Part shown: positions 1-9,854 of the stretch, one piece after another
Layout: every line of letters starts with the position of its first letter
Numbering within the stretch: the first letter of the stretch is position 1
Assembly: GCA_002197995.1 (NCBI GenBank)
Contig: NGZR01000003.1
Coordinates: forward strand, 6,448,001-6,512,000
Source: Gaeumannomyces sp. JS-464
Taxonomy: Eukaryota; Ascomycota; Sordariomycetes; Magnaporthales; Magnaporthaceae
DNA length: 64,000 bases
Direction: 5' to 3'
Position numbers and translations under genes: made by a program
The notes under the pieces: model-generated
Told to the model about the DNA's origin: nothing
What the model saw: only the letters and a program-made list of their open reading frames with translations
The model's database searches: none

Positions 1-183
1 GTCGGGTAGGCGCCTCTGCAGGTCCATGGTGTGCGAGTCGACCCAGCCGCCCAGCCGGTCCGACGCCTCGTACAGCGTGATGCGGGCCGAGGGCAGGAAC
101 TTGGTCAGGTAGTAGGCCGTCGTCAGGCCCGTCACGCCACCCCCCAGCACGGCTATCGTGGCGGGCGGGCGGTTCTGGCGGAC

Positions 184-215
<32 letters not shown>

Positions 216-405
216 CGCCGCTGCTGCCGCGGCCGCCATTGCGGCTGCTGGTGCGGGAGCTGTAGACCCTGCTGACGGCCGGCCAGCAGTCTGCACTGCC
301 GCTGGGTGGTGCTGGGGCTGCCCGTGGCCTCAGAACACGCCATGGCGAGCTGCGCCGTTGGAGGCAGCAGCGGGCGCAGGCCGTGCGCCTTATTGACACC
401 AGCAT
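1..405 (-). CDS. HEM14: Protoporphyrinogen oxidase, 5' end (partial)
   Basis: Mitochondrial FAD enzyme that oxidises protoporphyrinogen IX to protoporphyrin IX, the penultimate step of haem synthesis. The minus-strand frame opens at ATG 405 and runs off the window edge, giving about 135 residues. The first ~30 residues are rich in Arg, Ala and Cys with almost no acidic residues, as expected of a mitochondrial presequence. A Ser/Gly-rich spacer with nine consecutive AGC serines (about 185-211) follows. Next comes the Rossmann dinucleotide-binding start, with the motif AVLGGGVTGLTTAYYL and, after a beta strand, ITLYEASDRLGGWVDS. That pair is typical of fungal PPOX. Other FAD amine oxidases share the Rossmann motif, but EASDRLGGW plus the presequence favours HEM14. 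The catalytic part lies outside the window. Confidence 0.85.
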
Positions 406-1138
406 CACGATTCCCTTTCGGTGAAATCACGACTGGGCTATTGGAGGGGCTGGCATGCTTTCGCTGGGTGCGCGGCGGAGGTGTGTTGGTGGTGAAAATA
501 TGCAAATTCGATATTTCTGATGGCATCACTAGTCGATCACAGCCGTTGAATTGACACCCGCCGATTGGGCCATCAAGGGTGCTAGCTGCCCCTTGCAGGT
601 GGGCCCTGACGGCCAAAACTCCAAAATGGGTTTAGCGTATTCAGGACGTTGGTACCTCAGCGGCACTCCAGGGGATCGGCTTTTCATTTTCGACTCCACG
701 AAAGAGCATGACCGAAAGTTGATGAATTAGAGCAGACTACCTACCTACCTACCTATCTTACTGACCCTTTGAAAGAATGTCTGAAAGCAACGGCGCAGAG
801 ATGGTTCCAAGTTTTCCTCCGACCAACTGGCCAGATCCCTCCTCCGATGATCGCTGAGGTGTGGACGCACGCAGCCTTTGTTCATGAGGAGGCACGATGC
901 ACGATGCAAACGCAAACGTTGGGCCTGGAATGTGCTCATGGGCGCATTTTCAGACGCCTTCTGCAAACGGCCGAATGGAAACGGACAAACCCTTGGGCTG
1001 CGATGATCTCTCATCGCCGGCTTCCTCCCCAAACGTCTCCAAGCTTTCCCCCAGCTTCAGCCAGAACCTCCCCCGCAGAAACCCAGGTGGAGGCCCGCGT
1101 CGTCTTGGATTCCAGGCTCCGCGTGCCAAGTTCGATGC
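406..1138. other. Divergent intergenic region
   Basis: Sits between the start of HEM14 (minus) and the MGTRG gene (plus), so it should contain both promoters. It has a short CTAC tetranucleotide run near 738-756. I see no convincing gene in either strand. Confidence 0.5.
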
Positions 1139-1144
1139 TATAAA
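1139..1144 (+). promoter_or_regulatory. TATA box
   Basis: TATAAA lies exactly 100 bp upstream of the ATG at 1239. It supports that start, although the gene body is damaged. Confidence 0.45.
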
Positions 1145-1238
1145 CCCAACCCCAACGGTCGCGACGAGACTCCAAACGCAAGCACACTCAAAAGATCGCA
1201 ATCACACTCGCCGGCGCATCATCAGTTCATCAATCATC

Positions 1239-4055
1239 ATGGGAACCAGGGGGCTGTGGGCCTTCAAATACCGCCAGAAGTACTACGCGTTCTTCAATAG
1301 ATAGTATGGCCGCCCACCCTCACCCCCTTCCTTGACGTTTTGGCCGCCGCGCCGCGACAACACGCGTGACTGCGGATCATCCACACTTGGCTGTCCACAC
1401 GCTGACTTCGACACAGTGACTCGAATGAGTTGGGCGCGACACTTGCGCTTATGATCCCTCGAAACCCCGATGAGCTGCGGGAATGGCTGGCCACGACGCG
1501 CCGGGACCTTGCGGCGCTGGCGCAGCGCCTCGAACAGGCATGGACTGTGTCGGTCGATAGCCCAAGGGAAGCAAGCCCATTTGTTCCGTCCCCGGGGCCG
1601 AGGAGCTGCTTCTCGCACCCGGATACATCAGGCCCGACTATGATCTGTTTTTGGAGTACCTCTGCGTGGTCGACCTCGACCGCCAAACTCTGGTCTACGA
1701 CCACGTCTGCCACTTCCGCCTGGAGAGGCTGCCCGACGCGGAGACCTTGGAGTCATTGACGCAGCCGGCCAACAGGTACTGGCTGGGACTGGACCTGGAT
1801 CCGGCAGATCCTTGCATTACCACCGATGCGGCGCCGCTTCCGCCCATTGCCGACGAGCTGTCGGTCGAGATCGGGTATATGGCGCTGGAGCATAGCTCAT
1901 GGCGAGGATTACCAGGCTTGACGGCGAGACGGAGGCTTTGGTGTCTGCGATGAGTGACTTCCGCCAGCTCATCTGCCACACGTACGAGATGGCCATCACG
2001 CAGGCTTTGGACGCCTGAGCTGTCCTATCTACTTCTCAGTGTGGCTTCCTGCTCTCCGGATCAGCTGAGGCTGGCCGACGCCGACTCTGACGCCGACCCT
2101 GACTCCGACTCTGATGCCGGCAACGACACATTGCGTCTGCCGGACGAACCGTATGGGGCCGTAGGGCAGCTGTCTTCGTTCAAGTATGGCATCCTATCTG
2201 GACATTCTAGGAGCCTCGTATCGAGCTTCCTGACCGACTTTCACGAGGCCGGTAAAGCCCCCGGAAGCGCGCCCCCGGACACCTCGTACTGGATTGGACC
2301 GGTCCTTGTGAGGCTCGAGCGCGACCTGTCGTGCAGAACCAGATTCCAAGCTGCAATCAGCGCCGCTGTGAACCGTGGCAGGGCAGAGAAGCGGGAGTTT
2401 CGAGCCGTGGTATTCTCCCTCCGACACTTCGTGCTCATCCACGTCGGCCCCCAGGACGTTCACCATTCAAAGCGCTATCATCTATTGACTGAACGCCCTT
2501 GTATCCGGTCTTCGTATATCGGAAAGTTTAGCCGCCCAACGGCAGCCATGAATTTGCTCAACCACGGCGGCCCCGGAGACAAAGACTGGGTTGTGCGCAA
2601 GTCGTGTGACGGCTTCCGAGCTCTTGCGCGTTTCCTCATTCAGTCGAGCAGCGAGACTGACCGGTGAGCATTGCCATTCCATCAACCCATCCGGTTTCGT
2701 TGCTTTCTTATAGGTCTATGCTGGTGGCTGACTGACAGACGTTCGATTCGCAGAGCGCTCGAGGAGTTCGCCGTGGGCGAGGCTTTTGAGCTCGTGGGAA
2801 TGGCCAGCGAGGATCCCGAACTACTCCAAGTCGGTGTGGGGGGACGACGAGGGGACGGTGACAAACCGATCGCCCGCTTATTGAGCGGGCGCTGGGAGGG
2901 GGGGGGGGGGGGGGGGGGGGGGACCCAACAACAGCCGCGTCCGCTGCGTCCTGGTGGTCCGGGCCGGCAGCAAAACGTCGACGTCGAGCTTCATCGCCGT
3001 GCCGGTGCCGTGGGGGCGCGTGCTCCCACGCCAGAAGCTGACCATAGCTTCCGAACTCGAGTCTGCAGCCGAGCCCCTGGCTGAGACCATTCCTCGCCGC
3101 CTGAAATGGAATCACCTGCGCGACAGGGGCTTGTTCGACGACCCGGACCTGCGACAGTCGCTCGAGAAGGCGGGCACCGACTGGGCGCTTCTTGAGACGT
3201 TGCTTGCATCCCCCGACGGCCCTCTGATCCCCAGCTACGTGATCAGCTTGGTCGTGCTCTATGGGCTTATCCTTTCCTCCCGTCGGGCATCGCGGGCAGT
3301 GGGTCCAGCTTGATGAGCTACTCGGCTGAATTAGGCTACGTGCAACACGGACAGCTTGCGCGGCAGTCGCTCAACTCGCACGTGCAAATGGTAGGGCGTG
3401 CCCGCTCGGATCTAGGACGGCTGCGCGCCCCAATTTACTTCGTGGCGCTGTATAGGCCGGCGTATGACAACTCTGCCGAAGGATGAGCCCGAGCCGAGAA
3501 AGAGGCGCGGAAGCAGGCAGAGCTCGAGTACATTCGCGAGGCCTTTCTCCTGTGGACCAAAAAGAAGGATGCGTACGTGTTGTCCCCGCAGAACCCAGAT
3601 CGGTGTTGGAATCGTTTGACTGACATGTCTTTCCCAGGGCCATGCACGACCTCGCCGTCTTCATCATCGTCGGCACCAAGTTCAAGGTGCTCCACGTGAC
3701 GAAACACCCACGGATCCCGACCATGGATGAAGCGCCGCCGGACACTGATCTGAGCCTGGCTTGCGAGAATTTAGACTACCTGGGTAAATTTTGGCGGCCA
3801 TGGAAAGGCACGAGCATCTCAGTGAAAGACATGCGAGCCCAGCTGAAGTTTGGCCCGATCGACGCAATGACACGCAACCGGAAACGCGCCTTCGACGCGG
3901 ATCCGGACAACTTGCAGCCTCGACCGTTCGATCTGCTGGAGCGGACCGATCGGCGTGCCATTGAGGCCTCGCTGGCGTGGACGCGGATGCTGGCGAGCTC
4001 GCTGGGCGACCGGGCCTCGGAGATGTTTATGGCGCCGTACCCATACCACATATAG
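1239..4055 (+). pseudogene. Conserved fungal MGTRG-family protein, frame-broken
   Basis: Exon 1 (1239-1303) encodes MGTRGLWAFKYRQKYYAFFN, a start shared by a large uncharacterised family in Pezizomycotina. An intron at 1304-1416 joins cleanly to an exon reading YDSNELGATLALMIPRNPDE. After that the coding sense changes frame near 1560, near 1900 and again before 1960. A good intron (2664-2753) precedes RALEEFAVGEAFELVG. A 25-G run at 2898-2922 then interrupts the sequence. Beyond it are coding-quality stretches at about 2930-3300 (VLVVRAGSKTSTSSFIAVPV) and 3640-4055 (HDLAVFIIVGTKFKVLHVTK), with stops between them. Either one long gene or two adjacent ones could be present. At least three frame changes cannot be explained by canonical introns, so I call it a pseudogene. 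Some changes could be assembly errors. Function is unknown. Confidence 0.6.
2898..2922. repeat. G25 homopolymer
   Basis: An uninterrupted run of 25 G inside the MGTRG locus. Coding sense exists on both sides. The length is unreliable and may itself set the downstream frame. Confidence 0.9.
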
Positions 4056-5160
4056 GAGACGTTGCGTTGCTCGAGCCTGGGATTGAATATGTGGCATGGT
4101 GGACGATTGGTTCATGCAGTGATTTCTACTTCCGGGCTGAGCGAGGAGCCAGCAGCAGCAGCACGTAATCGGCTATCAAGGTGTTGGGATTGAGAATGTA
4201 GGAGGTAGTCTTAGTAATCTAGCCCAGTGTTAGTCCCAGTGACTCAGCCGTGACTACAAAGATGGCGGCGCCCCTTTCCAACGAACCGTCGGTGATTGCC
4301 AAAAATTGTATTTTTGGTGCCTTTTTTTTCATTACAACAACCCTGCTCCCGAATCCGCTGCTCTCCGCTCTTCCTCAAGCGCCAAACCGGTATGAAGCTA
4401 ATATGCTGCCCACTCGGATCTCGAAGCATGGCATCAAGGTGCACGAAGGGTCGATCTGGAGGGCGCCCCTGGCACAGACGCTTGCGGCCCATGCCGTCTC
4501 CCCCTGGAAGTAGGCGAGCTTGGCTGCACCGTTTCCGGCGCCCTTGACTACGTCGACACGCCGCAGTTGGAAATGCAGCCGTAGGTAGGTGCCGCTTGGC
4601 GGTGCCCGGCCCCAAATGTTGCAGCAGGCGTTTTGGTTGGCACGGGTCAAGGTCGGCGGAGGAGGGGTTTGCCATTGCTCAGACATATATGATGGTCCTG
4701 GAAAAGAGCAGCTCACTGCCGGACCACCCCCAGGCGCTCTTGTTGAAACTTTCAATCTCATTGACGGGATGGTCGGGGTGGATGCTAGGGAAGATGACTG
4801 GGAGAAGGAGGGTAAAGGAGTTGGGCAATATCCCGGGCAAGGAAAGCTCCAAGCCGGAGGAGGGAGGAGCGAATTTCTTGGGCTCGGTCATTGCGACCTC
4901 GTTTGTCTATGTGTCGGATCAGGCGAGGAAAAGAAAGCCGAGGGCGCCGAGAGCAGCTGCAATATTTGGGGCGCCTGCAGTAGCAAGCTGCTGCATGGCG
5001 TGCGGCCTCCTTGTCGGGGTAGTTGGAAGGACGATCGCGGCCCCGATTACATTTTTGCTTGAAGTCCTCAGCCTCGACGCTCTCTGCGGCGGCCTTCCCC
5101 ACCGAACTTGGCATATGTCCCGTAGAAGCTATTGTCCGAAGAGTTGGGCAGGTTCATAGG
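4056..5160. other. Unresolved stretch, no assignable gene
   Basis: Long open frames exist on both strands. On the plus strand, about 4930-5090 is hydrophobic, with segments such as AAIFGAPAVASCCMACGLLV. The opposite strand is also open and partly hydrophobic. Codon use does not clearly favour one strand and I recognise no domain. It may include the lost 5' part of the LysM gene downstream or a separate decayed gene. Confidence 0.3.
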
Positions 5161-6063
5161 GTGGTGCCTGTCTCCCCCGCCGATGTACTCGTGACGCCTC
5201 GGGTGGCTCCCGGGCCCCGGCCACAACCGCGTCAACTGCTACCACGACGTCGACCACCTCTCCGCAGACCACGGCGCGGACCACTGTGCGGACCACACGG
5301 ACGACCGTTCCGGTCGCTCTGACAACCTTCCCCCCCAGATGCCCGGCATCGTCGCCAACTGCAACAACTTCTGGAGGGTCCGGTCTGGCGACGGGTGTGA
5401 CATCGTCGCCTAGAAGAATGGCATAACCATGAAACAGCTGGGGAGTTGGAACACCGAGGCCAACGACTCGTGCTCCAACCTCTGGCTCGACTTCTACATC
5501 TGCACTGGTGTCTCGGGAGCCGCCGCCTCGCTGCCTCCCCACGACGCCCCTTGTGGCCCCAGCAATGGCACAGCACTCCCCGGCGTCGTTTCCAACTGCG
5601 AAAAGTGGTCCAAGATCATCTCGGGCGACACCCGTGACGTTCTCGCCGCGAGGAACAGCATCACCGTGGCTGAACTCCGTACTGGAAGACTGATCAACTC
5701 TAGCGTGTTGCAGATTCCGTCCCTTCACTCCCCCTCCCCTTTTTTCTTCTCACGATCAGGCTCTTGGCGGTTTGCGGTTATAGGTTTTATATCTTAGTGT
5801 TGTCTGTCTTCCCTTCCTTTCAGACTGCGACGGTTAGTGCTCGACTACTTCGCCTGCGTTGGTTTCCCTCCGGCGCCGCTACGCCCATGCCCGGTGTCGT
5901 CTCCAACTGTAGGCGCTACCACCAGGTCGCCCCTAGCGACTCGTACGACGTCATCGCGAGCAGGAGCTCCATTTAGGTGACCGGCTTCAAGCGCTAGAAC
6001 ACGGTTATCAACCCAGGATGCACTAATATATTGGCTAATACCCTGGTATGCGCTAGTGCCTGA
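5160..6063 (+). pseudogene. Multi-LysM secreted protein, decayed
   Basis: LysM domains bind chitin or peptidoglycan, and secreted fungal LysM proteins are common. A Thr/Ser-rich linker is readable at about 5200-5330. Three LysM units follow. Unit 1 (about 5340-5510) has NCNNFWRVRSGDGCDIVA, a stop, then KNGITMKQLGSWN and CSNLWLDFYICTGV. Unit 2 (about 5575-5695) has NCEKWSKIISGDTRDVLAA. Unit 3 (about 5885-6060) has NCRRYHQVAPSDSYDVIASR, a stop, then further LysM-like sequence with two more stops. A frame change occurs at a C8 tract just before unit 1. Unit 2 breaks off after the helix. Several losses fit single C-to-T or G-to-A changes, such as TAG where a sense codon is expected and Tyr or Arg at a usual Cys. 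No intact signal peptide was found. Non-functional as it stands. Confidence 0.75.
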
Positions 6064-7040
6064 AGGATCACATGCCTGCTTGGAGAGCAAACAGCTGCGT
6101 GTCTTGTTGTCACGGCCTTTTCCGCTACGGGGTGGGCGGTCTGCCGTCATGCTCTCTCTAGATAGCGAGGCCGGGCGGTGGAGTGATGTTTTTCGTGTCT
6201 GCCGTAAGTCCTGTTGCTAAAAGGAGCCGTCGCTGAGACTTGGGGACCTCGTGCTGGAATGGTGGATAGCTCGTTTGGTCGCTAGAAGATCTCAGGCCTC
6301 TCAGTGGAGACTAAAGACCGGCTGTTTGCTGCATTATTGGAAGAACCGACATGAAGCTGTGGTACCCACCACGCGCGGATGTTATAATGAACCAGAGAAA
6401 GCTCTCACGAGGCATTCGCTGTACAGACGATTTGATAAAAGGGACCTCATTGCAAGATGTGTCATACGGCACAAAGATGAACCGAGAACATCAACCAAAA
6501 GTCTCGCGAGAAGGATCCGAGTGTATAGTCCGAACGCTCCATCCATGATGTTCCGGGACAAACATCGCTCGGACCTGCAGTTTGTGCTGTAACCCACACC
6601 ATACCATCCTTTTGGACTGGACTGCTTTTGCCCAGCTGGGGAACATGATGCGTCTCATAGCTTCGATCTCTTCCATATAACGCGGTCCGATTATACGTGG
6701 AAATAACGGCTGTCTTGCGATGCAGGGGTGGCGAGTGGTTGGCGATCGGCCAAGACTTTATCGAAAGCAACCCAACGCTTATGTGCTTGGGTGGGTGAGA
6801 CCAAGAGCCAATAGGGAAACGATATTCTACATCCCGTCTTCAGCTGAAGGCTCTTGGCAGATGACTGTCAGCCAGGTCGGCTCCAAAGACTCTTGTAATC
6901 GCGTTGCATATATTGGCCGTTATGCTGCGAGATTCGTCTATAAAGCAGGAACTCTCGTCGCCCCTAAGCTGCGGATGAAAAGAACCCCTTCATATCGTCA
7001 CCCACAATTCTCCTAGCCCTAAAGACCATTGCTCGTCAAC
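6064..7040. other. Intergenic, upstream of secreted protein
   Basis: Only small open frames without family resemblance. It contains the promoter of the secreted protein gene, including a TATA box at 6939. No repeat ends found. Confidence 0.4.
6939..6944 (+). promoter_or_regulatory. TATA box
   Basis: TATAAA 102 bp upstream of the ATG at 7041, a usual distance for a fungal TATA promoter with a short 5' leader. Confidence 0.5.
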
Positions 7041-7620
7041 ATGAAGTCCTTCATCGCTCTCCTCAGCCTCATGAGCATGGTCTCGGCCGTTGACGTGGTC
7101 TTGTATCGCCTCAGCAGCACCTGTGCCGGGACCGCTATCATCTGCGGCAACATCAACCCGAACGTGTGTTGCGCCACCAGCACCTCCTTCCAGTCCGTCG
7201 CCCTCCGCAACGTCCCCGGCGGCTGGACGTCCCAGGTGAGGGGTTACCAAGGCCGCTGCATCGGGACCGGGACCGCCTTGCGGGCCCTCACCTGCAACAA
7301 CGTCGCCGGGCTCGGCCTCACCAGCGTTAAGGTCGCCGCTGTCGCCACCGCCAACAGGCGCACCGCTGGCCCTGCTGCCAGGTCCGCCGAGTGCGCGCGG
7401 CCGGACACCCTGGTCCTGGCCGACGGCACCGCGTACGACCTGACGGGCTTGAGCGACGATGACTTTGAGCGTTTGTGAGTGCGGCCGTTTTTATGAGCAC
7501 GGCTTTCCTTCCTGCTTCCTGCTCGTGTACTAACGGCGGCTTTCATCTAGGACTGCGGCCGCTGCCGACGCGACCAGCCCTGCAGATGTCCCGTCAGAGC
7601 TGCAGGCCCTCCAGGTCTGA
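7041..7620 (+). CDS. Small secreted cysteine-rich protein
   Basis: Predicted extracellular protein of 167 residues. The start MKSFIALLSLMSMVSAVDVV gives a clear signal peptide, cleaved near residue 16. The mature part has CAGTAIICGNINPNVCC, GRC and TC, at least six cysteines in the first half. This resembles a common family of small secreted proteins in Sordariomycetes with a CC pair and an aromatic-rich middle. The C-terminal third is Ala/Arg-rich with an acidic DLTGLSDDDFERL. An intron at 7475-7550 (GTGAGT...CTAG, branch-like TACTAAC near 7529) is well formed, and the terminal exon ends LQALQV. Both exons are in frame (434 + 70 nt). It could be an effector-like or self-signalling protein. 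No function is established. Confidence 0.75.
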
Positions 7621-8198
7621 TAGATTGGTCGGATGTAGAAAATGACTCAGGTGGTGTTGGTTCGGGGGCTGCGAAAAAAGGAGGAGGCGCTGTCTCAAGT
7701 ATCAGTCTACCACATTCTGCCTTTTGCTCGGCATCGCCACACACCCGACATTTGGTTGGGATGCAGGGCCAATCATATCCTTGATCGCTTGGGAGGGCGA
7801 GGGTTAGGGGTTACACACGAGGTCTTTGGGCGGCCTCGCCAGGTGATAGGCACGTAGAAAAACCTCTGTCTACCTGACCTGCAATTGCCAGCCGTCCGCG
7901 GGACGCAGCATTTATTGGCTGTGCAGTGCTTGTTTTCCTGCCCGAATTGATGTCAGGCGCGGCGCCACCGACGCCCCGAGCCTTACCACCAAGAAAGCCG
8001 GGGACCCTCCGTCTTGGAAGAGCCGCTGCTCTCCTCCCTTTTGCATATTAGATCTCTCGTCTCAATCAGCCGGAGTGATAGAGGTGATTATTGCGCGACG
8101 GCGACTATCGCTGTAGGCTTCAGCTGAGAAGACTCTTCTCCCTTAGTGTATAAGAGGCCAAAGAAGAGCCACATAACCCAGAGGAAGCAGGCGACACG
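7621..8198. other. Intergenic
   Basis: No gene seen. It includes a TATAAG element at 8149-8154, 50 bp before the next start codon. Confidence 0.4.
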
Positions 8199-9666
8199 AT
8201 GGAGACGGTGGTAATGGGCGCGGCGGCGCAGCTGCGCGAGCAGTGGAAGAACCCCAGCGATGTGTCGGCCGTGCTGATGGTCATCGGCGGCGACGTCATC
8301 CGCATCGCGCTCGCGCAGTCCACCGGCACGCTCTTCACGCCCGTCTGCTTCTCCTTCGGCTGGGTCGCCTACGCCTTCGTGGCCCTGATCGACATCATCG
8401 GCGACGGCCGCCTGCTGCCGCCGCCAGACTTCCCCGTCAAGGTCTTCAACCTGGACTCGGGCTACGCGCGCGAGAACAAGAACTGGGTCATCGGCCGCAT
8501 CCTGCGCGACCACGAGACCTCCATCGCCCAGATCGTCAGCTGCGAAGCCGGGGTGCGCATCGCCGTCTACGACGCCGTCAGCCGCGGCGAGCCCGGCAGC
8601 GGTTTCTGGACCTCGTTCTCCTACGACAGGCTACATATCTTCGGCCTGGTCGCTATGGCGGTCCAGTTTGGCGTCGCGGCCATACCCGCCGCTCTTTACA
8701 ACGATTGGACCATTCTCCTTGTGCTTGCAGTGGGCACCTTTTTGGCGCTCCTCCACGGTGCGCTGCCTCAGTGGAGGGCCGAGAAGCTGCCCGACCGCCA
8801 GCACTCGCGGGGGACCTTTGGGCTCACGACTGGGAACGGATCTCGGGACATCATGGTCGTCAGGGGCCTCGGCAGGTGCCTCAACCTCGAGGAGCTCGCC
8901 GCAATCGACACGCCTAGAAAACAGCCTGCCCTGGCAAAAGTTCCGCAAAGTCCCAGCCCAGGCCGTTCCCGTCCGCAGATCTGGAACGCAATCGAGCTTA
9001 GCCGCCAGCCCGCTCAACCCCTTCCTCCGCAGAGCCAACTCTTATCTCCGCACGACGAATCCTGTGCGAGGCATCCCCCTAGGCTTCTGGTATACTCGCG
9101 CTGTGACCGTCTTCGGGTCGGTAGCCTGGCTGGTGCTGCTGGTGACCGTGGCGGCGGCCCGTGAGAACCGATGGTACATCCTCATCGTCGGCGGCATCGG
9201 CATGTTCCAGAACGGCATAACGGCCGCGGTGTCGCGCCCGCCGGGGTCTCGTAACCTCCCGCTGAAGCTCGTAGACACGATAACGACCAAAAAGACAATG
9301 GACGGCCTCATGGACCTCGAGGACGCCTACAAGTGCGGCCGGCATCTCGTTAGGGAGTTCTTCCCTGGGGACCTGAGGCCCGAGGAGGAGGACTGGTGAG
9401 CTGGCGATCGGGACGCTTACGATAACGAGCGCAGGGAGGAAGCTTCAACGCGGGGGCTCCCTTACATCGACAGACCAAGGGAGGAGCAGCCGCCGTCCGA
9501 ATCGAGAGTCTCGTCGGGTGGGGGAGTTCCCACGTCCTCTCCCCTGGGACCGCCAAAAAAGCGGGTTTCGTTCAGCGCGGTGCACGCTTCAAATCTACCA
9601 AGCATAGCTGATGATGTCGAGTCTGGGCACACAGAATCGAATGGTCAGGATGCCGAGAGGAAGTAG
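8199..9666 (+). CDS. Conserved fungal multi-TM protein, frame-broken
   Basis: Membrane protein of unknown function found widely in Pezizomycotina. Residues ~20-70 hold two TM segments with GGDVIRIALAQ and FSFGWVAYAFVALIDIIGDG. A cytosolic stretch contains NWVIGRILRDHE. Two more TM segments lie at about 8640-8770, and two at about 9090-9240 around FGSVAWLVLLVTVAAARENR and YILIVGGIGMFQNGI. The C-terminal signature is REFFPGDLRPEEEDW. The first frame (8199 to ~8910) passes into a second by an unexplained 1-nt shift near 8905-8925. The second frame meets TGG TGA at 9394-9399, yet stays open in the same frame afterwards to TAG at 9664-9666. Either the TGA is a nonsense change (TGG or CGA origin) or a 39-nt GTGAGC...GCAG intron (9396-9434) removes it. 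The exact C-terminus is uncertain. Confidence 0.65.
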
Positions 9667-9854
9667 GCGGTAGCTATCATAAATGAAGCCCTTTTGAAGA
9701 CACTTCACCAGCAGACGAGCTGAAGATATGGGTAGAGCTTTGGTAGTCCTACCATACCATTACAAGATTAAGACCATTATTGTTCTCCGTATCTAAATCG
9801 CGTGCGAAAGCAGATTTATCTACCCAGGCATCTGGTAGGCCTGACCTCGTTGTG

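Noticed and set aside
184..214. CTG/CAG trinucleotide microsatellite
   Set aside because: In frame it encodes nine serines in the HEM14 N-terminal spacer, so it is treated as coding low complexity.
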